Assembly (NCBI GenBank): GCA_008921705.1 | Contig: VFFE01007516.1 | Location: forward strand, 173,141 to 237,140 | Length of the DNA: 64,000 bases | From: Burhinus oedicnemus | Taxonomy: Eukaryota > Chordata > Aves > Charadriiformes > Burhinidae | Reading direction: 5' to 3' | Shown here: one piece after another, positions 1 through 13,595 of the stretch | Layout: each line of letters begins with the position of its first letter | Numbering within the stretch: the stretch's first letter is position 1 | Position numbers and translations under genes: made by a program | The notes under the pieces: generated by a model | Database searches by the model: none | What the model was told of the DNA's origin: nothing | The model's input: only the letters and a program-made list of their open reading frames with translations

Positions 1-2474
1 CCGCCCCGGACGGTCTGCAGCTGTTTCTCATCTCCTTCATTGCTCGGCAGCAGCTTTTGCTGGAGAGCCCCCACCTAACTCCGGGGGCAGCGGCTCTGAA
101 CCAGCTACAGGTGAATTCAATCGCTCCCTGCAAAACGCCAGCTCCCACAGCCTCTTGTGGCCAAGCCACACACTCTGGTTATCCTCCTCTGGCTCTGCCA
201 GGCTGCTCTTCCCAGGGCAAAATGGCACAGAGGACGGTGCCCTGCCCAGGGACAAGTCCATCCCCAAATATTCTTCTGTCTTTTTTTTTTTTTTTTTTTT
301 TTTCACATCGGTGCCTCACACATTGCCCTGCTTGCTTTTCTAAAGCCATGCCTGGCTGAAGAGCAAGCAGGTCAAGATGCTTCATCTGCATGCAAGGTCT
401 AGCTATCGCAGGACTTCATTTCCCCCCCCCAAAATACTTACACAGCTCTAAGATTATTAACATAACCGCATCCAGTCTAGCTCTCTTGTGCGAGTTTATT
501 GTTGAAGTACCAAAGGTTACGTGGGTAGGTGAGGCATCAGTTGAGGGTGCATGCAGATAATCACAGGCTTAATGAATGATTCTGCCTCAGCTGATGTGCT
601 CCCCACCGTGTGAGAGTTTTGCTCCAGACAGAAAGGGGAAAGCAACTTTGTGGTGCGACAGGTCCAGTGATACGTGGTAAATTATTAAACTATAGTAGCT
701 GGATTGTTTGCAACACAACTCAAGTCAAATACCAGGCTCCAGTTTCAGGAAGCGGAAAGGATTTTGATTGGGGCACGCTCCAACTTTTTTGAGGAAAGCA
801 GCCAACCTAGCAAGTCCTGCTCACACCTGAGGAACCTGGCAGAGAGTACCTCGTCTCTGCTAACAACTGAACTTCGTCACACAAAGGTGGAAAAAGCTAT
901 GCGACTCTAGTCTTTTGCATCTAGCAAAAGCTAAGCCGTACTGGCTTGATAGTTGTGAAATGGCCAACAAGTACGTACAGTACAAACTATTGTGCCTGCT
1001 TTTATTTGAGAGGGAAAACCGAGCATGTCAGATCCTTCTCTGCTCTTTGAAAGTTACCTTTTCAAGAAAAGCTTGGTTTGGTGCTTAACTTATTTTTCAA
1101 CAGCCCGTCTCAAAAGATGCAAAGGGTGAGAACAGTGACAGCAAACAGTGCAGGAACATATGGGCCAAAGCACTGCAGAGCAAGCCTGTAGTGGGAAGAA
1201 GCGTCTTACCCTTCTCTTGCATCACACAGAAAAAACCCATCCAACTCAAAGCTAAACCTTTGGTGCAAGAGGCACGGAATTCACTTTTAAGCCGAGATTC
1301 TCCGAACAGCCTGACGCTAATGTTATGGCACAACCTTTGCCAGCAATTGCCAAAACCAGCTTCTTTCTCTCTGTCTCCCTGCAACAGACTGGCACCAAGA
1401 CCCTGACGTGCTCCTCCACTACAAACATAACCTGCGTCCTCCTACAAAATGGTCAACATATGTAGAGAGTCTGAAATCTAATTGCCTGCTGGTACTAAGC
1501 CAGGGCTTGGATTTTGATTTGTAGCTCCTCCATTTCCACCCGTGCCACCTACCTCCCCTGCCCCCCAAGCAGAAGAGGGATGGTGAGTGGGCAAACAAGG
1601 TGAGGACATGTTACAACCACCCTTTAACAGCACAAACCACATGGCTTTGTTGGTAATACCTGGAACAGATTAGGCAAGGGGCCATGTGTGAAAGATGTGG
1701 TCGAAGAAACAAAGCCAATTCAGGAAGGCACAGAATTCAGATTGCGTCTTCAAGCTGCACAAAAAGTTTCTAAGAGACACACTGTGAAAGCACACCCAGT
1801 ATCTTCTTAACCGGCCTCCTTTTCTCCAATTGCGGTACCCCCTCAGTGTTTTGCCTGTGCTGACCTAAAGCAGCTTCCAGTCTTAAAAACCACCACTTCC
1901 AGGCAAGCAGGGTGAGGGAGCTCCCTGGTACCTGCGAATGCATCCTGAGCACTCTGCGCATCCCTCAGAGATCCGTCCCGCTTCCAGAGACATTTGGGTT
2001 CTCAGACCGGGGAAGTCCACTGCAGAGCATAGGTAACACCGTGATTTTATCAAAAGCAGAAAAAAATAAGTTAGCCTAATGCACCCAGGAATGGCTCATT
2101 TATTAAGGGTCTAGCAAAGTAAATGGGCAGAAAACAGCCTATGCAGTGCCACCTAGCTTAATCAGTTCACTTACTCCACCAATATGGACCATTTGCTCAC
2201 TGGAAGGGGCTTTAATAGGTATTTAGAAGTGTGAAACAGAGACCAGCCTTTCACCCACCTGTGTGATACCCTTTTTAAAAAAAAAAAAAAGAAATCAAGT
2301 CTCTCAGCACACAGAGCACTGCAAGCTCGCAGGATCCTTTGTGTCGCCCTCACAGATCCCGCTGCTCTCAGCACCCAGAGGTTGCTTTGCCATACAAAGA
2401 AAATGTACTTGAGTTTTCAAAACAAGTTATTTTGGGAAAGCCTGCATTTAAAAAACAGCCTTGAGGACTGAGAT
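1..2474. other. Intergenic region left of FOXR1, no gene recognised
   Basis: I see no conserved protein segment, RNA gene or recognisable repeat family here, apart from a run of 23 T at 281-303. The open frames are short and overlap on both strands. In human the neighbour on this side would be UPK2, but I could not recognise it. Part of the stretch may be FOXR1 5' flank. Confidence 0.5.
281..303. repeat. Poly(T) run, 23 nt
   Basis: Uninterrupted T run. It could be the tail of an old reverse-strand retroposed sequence or a plain homopolymer. No element body is recognisable beside it. Confidence 0.9.
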
Positions 2475-5235
2475 ATGGCAGAGGAGCTCAAACTCACTAT
2501 CACCACTGAAGAGTTTCTGCAAGGCAAGGACCTCAGGGGGATTGATCAGTTTGGCTTCCTTTTAAGTAGATTTCTGTCTCTAAAACTCAGGTGAAAACTA
2601 GAATCTGGTAAATATCAAGTTCCGGTCTAGAAGTGAACAAAAAGCCCATTTTCTTTATGTTTAAATGTGATCAGATCAAGTTAGAAGTGTCTGCAATTAC
2701 GTATGAAGTAATTATGCAGCTTACAGAGAATGAGGCTAACACAAAAGGGCTCACCACAGTGTCTCTGGGCTCCCCACCTCTACCAGCTCCTGACCAGACC
2801 CTGCGCCATCACACTCTACAGTGGCAAGCTGAGCCCCCAGCACACGGGTGCTCGCTGCTGGGGGCACTGCCAGAAGCCACAGGTAAGTTTGGGACCTGGT
2901 ACTACCTACAGAGGCTGGCAGTGTTTCAGGGAATGGCCTGGGAAAGGGGCTTTTCTTTCACCAGCCAGAACATGTGTGTCCAGACTGGAATTTTTCTAAG
3001 CTTATTTAGAAAAAGTTGAAGCCCGTCTCCCAAGGGCAAGGAAATAATTACATAGCTGTGCCTGCAGACACACTTCCCTCTGAACACAACCTTTTGGGTA
3101 GATAAACTTGGGAAAGGAGGACTGAAAGGAGTAATTTACACTCTTCTGGGTTTGCAGGGTAAAGAGGAAGTACAATTTCAAAGCTGAGCACCATTGTTTG
3201 GGCTGGCCACAGTGGTGCAAGAACACACAGACATGTGTGCTGCATGCAAAACAGGAAATAAAACACTATTTAGAGGGATGAGAAGGCAACTGGGGACGTT
3301 TGCATTGGGATTTGCATTGTGTTAGAGCTTCTCCAGGCTGCCTCTGGACAGCAAGGTCTGGAAACAGTCCTCAGGTAGGACCAGCAGGGTGACATTTCTC
3401 CTTCTCCTTAGAACCCGGCATTGAGACACATCTGTGGATGTGGGTAAATCCCAGCCTGGTCTGCCCCATTCCTGGGAACCCTGGTGTAGACCCAGCTGGA
3501 TCCAACAGCCTGGTGGCCTCAGTTGCTGGTGCTACAGAAACCTCCTCTCCGAACTCATCCTGGGACGACTCCAACCCAGACTGCTCTGAGGAGGACATGC
3601 TGTCATCCTCCAGTGAGGCTGGAAAGGTATAAAAAAGGAAACCCACTTGGGCAGTCCGAAGCATCGGACACACTTAATGATCCTGCAGGAATAAACGAGC
3701 TGGCTCTGCAGCTCTGCGATCAGCTGCCTCCTGTTTCAGGAGAGGTCAGTCAATGCATGGAGCCCATCTGACAAACAGGCTGAGAGTACAAAGTGCAGGG
3801 CAGGAGGCTGAAGTTTAAAGTCTATAAGCTTTCTACATGCACTCTCCCAGAACAAAGCAGCTTATCCCTGCCCCTCATTCCACTCAGGGCTAATATCCAC
3901 GTCCATTTTTTCCTTCCTTTCCCCAGCTTACTGAGGATGAAGATGCTTCACCTGTGGACATCCCAGTTTCTCAGGAGATGCCAGAAACTCTTGAACTCCA
4001 GGCGATGCCGATGCCTTGGAAATCCGAAGTCCTCAGACCTCAGAGCGTGACGCTCAGGTGCCCCAGGCAGATGAGCACCAAAACCAAGGGAGGCGGCCCT
4101 GCTTCCCCCTTAATTACTGCATCCTCATCACCCTCGCCCTGGGCAACAGTGCAAGTGGCAGTCTGACCATACAGCAGATCTACCAGTTCACACGGTACCC
4201 ACTCTTTTCCCAGCTCCTAGCGCAGAATGAGGGGGAAGAGGGATGACGAGGGGTACAGGAGTCTCTGATCTACTGGGGAGCAGGGCCGTGGCAGCCAGGA
4301 CTTGCGTTCTGGTCTTAGTTCTGCCTTTGGCTCAAGATGCTGCCGAGAAAACTGCTTCCCCTCTTTGTCAACGCCCAAACCCAGGAGTCTCGAGAGCTGG
4401 CATTTAAGTTTTGCCTTACCCTTAGAAAAACACACAGTGCTAAACTGCGCCAGCCATCCTCACACCACAGGGCTCAGGGAGGACCCTCTCCTCCTTCCCT
4501 TGCTCGGATACAATGTATTCCATTATTTATCACAGCCTCTAATTGCTTCAGCTCAGGACAAATCTTTTCTCTCCGCAGGCAGCACTCCCATTTTTCCAAA
4601 CAGCCCCAGAGGGCTGGAAAAGCACAATCCGACGCAACCTGTGCTTCAGCAGCTGCTTTGAGAAAACCACTGGCTTCATGTGTGGGGAGGGGAACCGCAA
4701 GTCCTGCCTGTGGAAACTGACTCCAGAAGGACACAGAAAGTTTCAGGCGGAAGCGCAGGCTCTGCCCAAAGAGGCTCTCGACTTGCTGTGCCAAAGCATG
4801 AGCGAACCGGGTACATTTCAGGGGGCAGGAACCCAGCAAAAATACAGGGTGTGTCAGACAGTACAAGATTCCCGTGGTGGGAGGGATACAGGTGGGCACC
4901 CAAGGCAGTACACGGTCACCAGCGTAGCAGGACACTAGGTCTACGAGATGCTACCAGAGACTCAGAAATCCCCCACAAGAGCTTGGTCACCAGATTGATC
5001 AAGAACCCTTCTTTAATGAAACCAACACAGCGAGAGAAACAAACCAAGCTACGTTAAACCACAAAGCCTTCACCTCAGTCTCGTGTTGCTCAGCAATACA
5101 ATACCTATCAGCTTAATATGGATAAGAACTGAGGCTGTAGCATCAGTGCCTCAGCAGTCATGATGGTCCAAGTAACTGTCGCAACTTCTCTCCATATCTT
5201 TTGCAGATCTCATGAAATCTCTGTTTGGCCTGTGA
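2475..5235 (+). CDS. FOXR1: FOXR1, forkhead box R1 transcription factor; reading frame broken twice
   Basis: Forkhead-family DNA-binding protein of the R group. Exon model: 2475-2590, 3337-3374, 3412-3626, 3927-4194, 4579-4810, 5207-5235. Recognition rests on HLWMWVNP (exon 3), LTEDEDA (exon 4), the forkhead segment PLNYCILITLALGNS and IYQFTR (exon 4), APEGWKSTIRRNLCF and LWKLTPEGHRKF (exon 5) and the terminal DLMKSLFGL (exon 6). Splice sites are GT-AG and phases agree between exons, but the frame does not survive inside them. Exon 4 begins in one frame and reaches the forkhead in another, and exon 5 lacks one base near 4586, where the family has QHFPFF. The model totals 898 nt; restoring one base at each break would give 900 nt (299 aa), close to the human 292 aa as I recall it. 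The helix-3 His of the WK.T.RHNLC motif is Arg (codon 4633-4635). Intron 2 would be only 37 nt. This is either a decaying gene or sequence error. Exons 1 and 2 are less certain than 3-6. Confidence 0.8.
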
Positions 5236-6740
5236 TTCCTTCTGGCTCCCTGCTTCTGAAACACGTACCATCACGTCTTTTCAAACTAAGCTTGTTTTCT
5301 TGGGTGCTGCTGCAGGTAGCTTCCCAAGAACTGTGTGTAAAAATTATGAGCATCATGATGTAAGGGCTCATATTTAGAAGGGGGGGAGGAGAAAGATGAC
5401 CAATCTTGTTTCCTTCAGTAAGGGAAGTTTTTGCTCCAACTGCACACATCTGAAGTTGCAGAGGCATTTTGATATGTGGCACCTGCTACGACTTTAACAC
5501 AAAGCCCTCCACCCAAGCTGTTGCCTCGCGCAATGTTCTTGCGGTGCAGAGTACTAAGCTGCAGGAGGAGGTTGATTTGTTCCCTAACAAAGGGTCCCAG
5601 CCCACAAGTCAGAGCTGAGCAGAGGCAGCGTTAGCTGGCTGTGTGAGAGGAGCCCCTACCATACATACATTATTCCAAGCTGTTGCACTTGCCTGCCCAG
5701 CTGTAAAACCAGCAGGCGAGGATCCACATAACTGCTGGGGCAGGCCACTTTGCAAGGTGCTTGGAATTTCTGCAATGCTCACTTGGCAGAAATCAGTGAG
5801 CACTGCAGAGTGTGAGGAGGGAGAGAGTCATCGTGGAGAGGCAAGGATGCAACAAAGGAAAAAAACAACCAGTTGGGGCTTGCTGTTATGTTCTTTACTT
5901 ACTTGCTTCTCCAGCAAGAGGCAGGCAAATCAGGTCCCCAGGCCAGAATGCAGGCAGGTAGCAGGTTCAAGAAGAGTAGATTTGTCATACCTTCTTCCTG
6001 GCAAATGCAGCAGTTGCTTAAGTAGAGGCATGATGGGTCCAGTTACATCCATTATCGGTCCCGTATGCAGCAGGAGCCGGGGCACCCTGTCAACAGGGGA
6101 CAAACAGCACACAACCATGATACAAACCCTGGAGTCCATGGCTGGGTTGTATCCTAGACCTGACCCACAGGGTGAGGATGCCAGGGGACAGCCCATCCCG
6201 ACCCACTTGGCAGGGCAGGCTGGGCACACCCCAGAGATCAGCTCCTGCCACACGAGAGCGTAAAAGAACAGGCATGTTAAAAGTGAAGTGATCCCTAGGC
6301 CTAAGTCTAAACACAGGCACGTGGACAGGGTGGGTCTGCACAGCTGGGTACTAACATCACCTGAGCCACGGCAGAAGTCAGAGGGAGGGAGAGAGATAGC
6401 TGTCAGCCCCACACATAGCAGCCCAGGCTGGCTGGCTGGCTGAGCAGGACCTGATTTACGGCCAACAGTCGTTGAAGGCCTGGCTGCACTGGATGGCAGC
6501 ACTGAGATAACCTTGATGCTGCAGTTCAGATGCTCTCCTTCAATCACAGCAGACTAAACGACAAGCACCCTCTGCTCTTATTAAATGCAAAAAAAAACCC
6601 ACTCAACCACGTAAGGTTTTGGCAGAGCTGTGGATGGGCAGGAAAAGAAAGCCAATGCTACTGGACAGACTGTGTGAAAAGGCAGTTAGGTGGGAGGTCA
6701 GCACATCTCAGGCATGTATGACATGCCTCCAGAGTGTTCA
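5236..6740. other. Intergenic region between FOXR1 and the CR1 fragment
   Basis: Probably FOXR1 3' UTR followed by spacer. I see no canonical AATAAA close to the stop codon. Two overlapping open frames of about 205 codons (5643-6263 plus, 5930-6547 minus) show no recognisable domain and I do not call them genes. Confidence 0.5.
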
Positions 6741-6746
6741 TAATAA

Positions 6747-7465
6747 TCACAGAATCATAGAATGGTTAGAGTTGGAAGGGACCTTAAAGACCACCCAGTC
6801 CCATCCCCTGCCATGGGCAGGGACACCTCCCACCAGACCAGGTTGCTCAAAGCCCTGTCCAGCCTGGCCTTGAACACCTCCAGGGATGGGGCAGCCGCAG
6901 CTTCTCTGGGCAACCTGGGCCAGCGTCCCACCACCCTCACAGTCAAGAATTTCTTCCTAATATCTCATCTAAATCTGCCATCTTTCAGTTTAAAACCGTT
7001 CCCCCTTGTCCTGTCGCTCCACTCCCTGATCCAGAGTCCCTCCCCAGCTTTCCTGGAGCCCCTTTAGGAACTGGAAGGGGCTCTAAGGTCTCCCCGGAGC
7101 CTTCTCCAGGCCGAACACCCCCAGCTCTCTGAGCCTGTCCTCACAGCGGAGAGGCTCCAGCCCTCCCATCATTGTGGCCTCCTCTGCACTCACTCCAACA
7201 GGTCCATGTCCTTCTGCTGTTGGAGGCAGCACTGCAGGAGGGTCTCCCCAGAGTGGAGCAGAATCCCCTCCCTCGCCCTGCTGCCCACGCTGCTGGGGAT
7301 GCAGCCCAGGATGCAGGGGGCTTTCTGGGCTGCCAGCACACATTGCCTGATCGTGTGGAGCTCCTCATCCACCAACACCCCCAATCCCTTCTCCTCAGGG
7401 CTGCTCTCCATCCATCCTCCACCCAGCCTGGATTTCTGCATGGGATTGCCCCCACCCAAGTGCGG
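6747..7465 (-). mobile_element. CR1 LINE 3' fragment, 5'-truncated
   Basis: The plus strand reads the reverse complement of an avian CR1 3' end: the terminal repeat-like ATCACAGAATCATAGAAT near 6747, then the tract coding for the end of the reverse-transcriptase ORF and 3' UTR, read leftward. The copy has frame breaks and lacks most of the element. It ends about 300 bp before the CENATAC start codon, so it forms the distal edge of that promoter. The right boundary is approximate. Confidence 0.85.
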
Positions 7466-7479
7466 AAAAATGCCCGAAA

Positions 7480-7762
7480 CCGCCGCAAGTTTGAGCCGGG
7501 CGCGGGGACGCGCGCCGCTCGCCCATCTCCGCTTGGCACCAACGGACGGGGCGCCGAGAGAAACTCCCGCTCGCTGCGGCGAGAAAGGCGGGGGTCCCCC
7601 TGCCACCCGCACCGGCCGTCGGCCACCTCTGACCACGCACCCAACCTCCCCGGAGCCCGCGAGCGACCGGTCGCCAGCCGCCCAGCCCGGGTGGGGGTGG
7701 TGGGGGGTGGTGTCCGTGTCGGCCCGCCGCGCCTGCGCCCCGCGGGGCCGGGCCGTGCTGCC
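7480..7762 (+). promoter_or_regulatory. CENATAC CpG-rich promoter and 5' UTR
   Basis: CpG density rises sharply just after the CR1 fragment and stays high through CENATAC exons 1-3. No TATA box is visible, which fits a CpG-island housekeeping promoter. The start codon at 7763 sits in a strong Kozak context (GCTGCCATGGCG). The transcription start cannot be fixed from sequence alone. Confidence 0.55.
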
Positions 7763-10700
7763 ATGGCGGTGCACTACTGCGGCCTCTGCCGCCGCACCTC
7801 CTTCTCCGGCCGCCGGCACCTCTACAGCGCCGGTCACCGGCGGCGGCTGCAGGAGGCGTTAGGCCGGCTGCAGGAGGAGGTGGCGGCGGCACGGGCGGCG
7901 GCGGCGGCGGGGGGGCCCGAGGCCCTGCGGCCTTACGACCCGGCGGAGCACGACCGGCGCATCTGGTGCCTGTGCTGCGGCCACGGCGTGCGGCGGGACG
8001 GGCGGCGCGGCGGGATGGCGCTGCCGCTGGCCGGCCTCCTCCGGCACCTGGCCGGGTGGGTGGGGAGGCGGCCGGGGAGAGGGGGTGCCACCGGGGGCCG
8101 GCGCTGACGGGTGTCCTGCAGGCCCGAGCACCGGCGGGAGACGGCGCGGTTCTGGCGGGAGCAGCGGGCGGAGGCGGCGCTGCAGGAGCGGGTCCTGGTA
8201 CCGGCCGAGGAGTACGAGCGGTTCGCCCGGGGGCTGGAGCAGGCGCTGGACGCCCACCGGCGGCAGGAGGAGGAGCGTATCCAACAGGTAACCCCCGCCC
8301 CGCACTGGGCCCGGGTCCGCACCGGCACCGGGCCCGGCTTCAGCCGCCCCTCATCTGTCCCCGCAGATGGCGGCCGACATCCGGGACGCCGAGCGCAGGC
8401 AGCGGGAGACGGTGCAGGCCGCCCTGCAGGTCGGTGAGCCGTATCCTGCCCGCCGGCGGGACCACGCACCGGCACTGGGAGGGGCGGGGGGGCTCTGCTC
8501 AATACCAGAAATACCGTTGCTTTTCCCTGAATCGCACTCAGCTTCAAATGGAGACGGAGCTCGGCGCAGGACCGCCCGTCGGCAGCCCCCCAGCAGGACC
8601 AGGAAGGTGAGAACCATTTTCCCTCCCGTACTCCACTCAGCACGCCAGAGTGTGCCACAGTGGCAGCTGCTCTCCTTGCTACTGCCAGAGCTGACACTGC
8701 CATCACCAGGATCTTGCACTCACTCAGATCCTTCGCAAACTTTTATCCAGACTATAGTAAGCACCATAGCCGCAGAAAGATTACTTTCCCATCCACATGT
8801 TTGTAGGTAAGCACTAACAGCCATGGAGAGCCAGGGCAGTGGTAACACGCAAGCGTGTAACATGGTCGTGCCCTGAGAACGTTCCTCCTTTTCCTTCTTG
8901 CTGCAAAGCTCCACACACAAACACAAATTCTGCTCCAGAAACCTCCAGACAATCATTGCCTGCCTGGCTTTGGCCATCACTCACCTCTCGGGCTGTGTCG
9001 TGGCCTCTCTGTTCCAGGGACTCCTCTTGGGATGCAGAGCAGCCCAGCCCGAGCGGGATGCAGACAGGACCCGACTTAAACTGGATGGAATCAGGCCAAG
9101 CTTTGACCTTCATTGGCCACCAGGTAGGGGTGACGCGCTAATGAGCATGACTTAAATGTGATTGCAGGTTACATGCAGCACGTGTTCTAAAGCAAAAACA
9201 AGGGGTTGCAGTTTCCATAAAAGGCAGTGCTGCAGATTCAGGTGACCAGCTAGCTGAGAGTTTGTCATCCAGTGTTAACTCATGTTTTGTTAAGCAAACG
9301 TTCTTTAACATGGCCTGAAAAAACAAACACTCCTAAAAGAAAGTAGAGAAGCATCTCCCTCTTTTTGTAACAGAACGCACAATGCCATTCTGTTTACAGA
9401 TACTCTTAAAAGCATCAGTTTCTCACAAGTGTTCTATGTTTCTGTTAACAGGAAACAGAAGGGAAAGGAAATGTGCACACAGGTAATCACGCCTGCTTCG
9501 TGGCTCGTTTGGTTGCTACCCTGCTGAAAACTCTTGGCTTGCAAATGGAAGGTGGATAACTTAAAGCAATTTTGAAGCAGTTACAGCATACCCAGGAGGG
9601 TGCTCACTCTTTTGCTAGTATTTGACATACTAGAGGCGAAGAAAACACTTCTGTATTATGAAAACCCTGTTGGTGCTGCTGCTGTGCAGCGTGTGTGGTT
9701 TGGGGTGTGATCTGCTATGGCCTTAACTGAGGCAAGCCAGCTTCTTTTTCTTACAAAGCCCAAAGTTTACTTTTCTTTCACCACTTACTTGGCAGGGTGA
9801 GCTGCAGAGACTAGGGGAAGAGGGGACACTTTTCCCTATTTGAGCTTAGGATAACTTCAGTGGCTAAATATGTTTTCCATGCGACTTCCAGGAGCAAAAC
9901 CTCCGTGGCTAATGGAGGAAGAAGAGGATGGAAGTAAACAACAAATTGGACCTTCGTATGAGGAATTTCTCAAACAAAGTGAGCGGGCTGTATACATTTC
10001 AGTTAACCTTACATTCCCTTTACCACACTAAAGAATCAAAAGCAATCTGACTGAAAAACTTGCTGAACAAAACATTTTCTTAGAGGAGAAGCAGAAGCTG
10101 AAAAAGCTGCCAGCGGAGCGCGTTGGTGCCAACTTTGACCATACCTCTCAGACAGGTGACAGCTGGCTCCCTTCCTTTGGGCGGGTTTGGAATCATGGCA
10201 GGAGGTGGCAGTCCAGGTAAGCCTCGGGGCAGTGCGGACTGATGCCCGGTGAAGGGTCTGCAGCTTCCTTCCAGTCAGGCTACCCACAGGGTGGGCTTTG
10301 CAGTAGCAGCAGGTGTAAGGAGATGCCTTACCGCCCAAACGAGTTGTGCCACGCAGTGCTCAGTCCAGGCAGAGCGTCGCTTTTGTCCCGGAGCAGCGCA
10401 CGCATGACTTGTGAGGGGGAGCACGGCCGCAGCTGCAGAGGCCGTGCACCCAAAGGTGTCTGCTTTGCTGAGTTTGGGTCACCTTTCAGACCTGTGTACT
10501 GGTGCATATGTGCAGACTTGTCCCGTTGGTGCCTTGTAACATGCTAGAAATCTGCTAGAAAGCTAGCTGAGTCTGCTACAGCTCACAGAGATAACTGGAA
10601 AAAAAATCATTGTGTGAGCTTCTGTTCTAAAACACTATGCGTAGCACTGTCTTACTTGTTAGATGAGACAGCGGTCATTACCTCTTTCTAAAGCCTGTTG

Positions 10701-10773
10701 CATTCTGACTTCTACGCTCTTTTTCAGGCATCAGTTTAGAACTGAATCAGGGGAAAAGAAGAAAAAAAGGTGA
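7763..10773 (+). CDS. CENATAC: CENATAC (CCDC84), minor-spliceosome zinc-finger protein
   Basis: Nuclear protein reported to promote splicing of AT-AC minor (U12) introns. Nine coding exons: 7763-8055, 8122-8287, 8367-8429, 8542-8606, 9018-9123, 9452-9482, 9892-9978, 10084-10216, 10728-10773, giving 329 aa (human is about 332). Residues 6-25 form a first C2H2-like finger (C6, C9, H19, H25). A second begins at CLCC (C69/C72) with its histidines spanning the exon 1-2 junction (RHLAGPEH). Conserved blocks follow: [16 protein letters not shown] (exon 5), [10 protein letters not shown] (exon 7), [20 protein letters not shown] (exon 8), and a basic KKKKR tail. Introns 1 and 2 are only 66 and 79 nt. 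The in-frame exon 3 donor (CAG|GTCGGT) has a stronger-looking but frame-breaking GTGAGC four bases later. Exon 1 has an Ala-rich run absent from human. Confidence 0.95.
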
Positions 10774-11094
10774 TCAGAAGAGGAGCACTGAAGAAACCAA
10801 GCTCTGACCGTTGTAGAAAGGTGGACCATAGGTAGCTGCAGCATTGTCAGTGCTGCTGCTGAAGTTTAGCGCTCTTATCTAATATATATATCTAGATGAG
10901 TTTGGTCCCCTGGAAGGCAGGGCGACCACAGCACTGTTAGTGAAAGCTACTCTGCCAGGGGGTGTTGTGGCAGATCCACTCCCCCTGTAACCAACACGCA
11001 GTGCTTATCGGGGCATTTCTGAAGTCTTAAGCTATACAAAGCCAGATCCTGCCAGCAAGCAGCCTATCTTATGTAGCATGATGTCCCTAAAAGA

Positions 11095-11115
11095 AATAAA
11101 TTTTTGGGAAATAAA
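11095..11115 (+). terminator. CENATAC poly(A) signals (tandem AATAAA)
   Basis: Two AATAAA hexamers at 11095-11100 and 11110-11115, about 320 nt after the stop codon. Further AATAAA copies near 11343 and 11455 could be alternative sites. RPS25 ends on the opposite strand at about 11.74 kb, so the two genes are tail-to-tail. Confidence 0.7.
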
Positions 11116-11119
11116 CTTA

Positions 11120-11730
11120 CTTTTCTTTTAAAATTACCTGTGTTAGTAGACCAACCAAAACTCATTTCAGATGCAGGGCCAGCTCTGGGGGCAACTGATG
11201 ACACAGACGGGATGTTTTCATTGTAATTTATATTACTTTCACTTACTTACTCTTCCTCACTTAAAGGACAACCAATTGGTCCTCACTAGAAGAAAGGAGG
11301 CCTTAAAGACCTTTGCTGTGGGCAGGTCTTACTTTTACTTTAAATAAAATACTTATAGGCCTTATTTAGAGGTGCTTATCTACGCTTCCAGACTGGATGG
11401 GTGCTGTTGCCTTGTACGCAGAGATCTGTGGGCACAGCTGTTTAGAGGGAGTTTAAATAAATAATGAAAATAGCCACTAGTGCCTTCTCTATCTACAAGG
11501 CAAGAAATGGCCTTCAATCTTCCTCCTATTAGAACCAAATATAGTTTAACATCACTGGCTGCTGTAGGCGATGCAAAAGTTCCTCCCCCTTCTGCAGTAT
11601 TAGAGCACGTTCACGGCACATTTATAAGACTATAAATGCAAAAACCAGCTGGCAGAGGAAGACAGCCGTGACCTGTACCAGAATGCACTAGCAGCATGTC
11701 AATAATGAAACGTACACATTCTTGAAAAAG
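11120..11730. other. Short spacer between the convergent CENATAC and RPS25 3' ends
   Basis: AT-richer than its surroundings. It holds further plus-strand AATAAA hexamers but no coding similarity or repeat that I recognise. Confidence 0.5.
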
Positions 11731-11734
11731 CATG

Positions 11735-11804
11735 AAAAATTATTTCAATAATTTTATTGTGTGCATCTACATATGACACGTTGTTGACGAGGTCACTGGA
11801 GAAC
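11735..11804 (-). other. RPS25: RPS25 terminal 3' UTR exon with poly(A) signal
   Basis: On the minus strand a TTTTCAG acceptor precedes the exon at 11804, and AATAAA occupies 11753-11758. The upstream donor is the GTGAGA just after the stop codon of coding exon 4 (exon boundary at 12214). The last exon is therefore wholly untranslated. The cleavage point is approximate. Confidence 0.65.
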
Positions 11805-12217
11805 CTGAAAAGCAAGAAGTCCCAAATCAGATAACCAGGTTAAAGCAAGCTAGTACAAAGCAAATGGTCTGAAAACTCTGTTCCAACAAGAACACTGGGA
11901 CACAGTGCCCTCTGACAGCAGGGAGGACACATGCCCAGGTACCCTGCAGCCCACAGAGTCAGGAGAGCACACACAGCTTTCCTCATTCGACAGGCAACAC
12001 GGACAAAATCGCAAATTGCTCTTGAATTCTGGAGAACCAATATTTCCAGTAACACCACCCAGGAAGTCTCTCGGAGCACAAGCAATGTACTCTGAACGCC
12101 TGGAGAAATGGCAGATCCAAAGCAACATGGGAGTGTCTGGTACGCAGTGTGTAGCCCTTTGTTGGCCCCTGGCAAAGCACAACCCAGCTCCTTCAGAGAG
12201 CCTGCTGTCTCACCTCC

Positions 12218-13595
<1,378 letters not shown>

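Noticed and set aside
5643..6547. Overlapping open frames of about 205 codons on both strands between FOXR1 and CENATAC
   Set aside because: No recognisable domain, no splice or promoter context, and mirror-image open frames on both strands suggest chance in GC-rich DNA.
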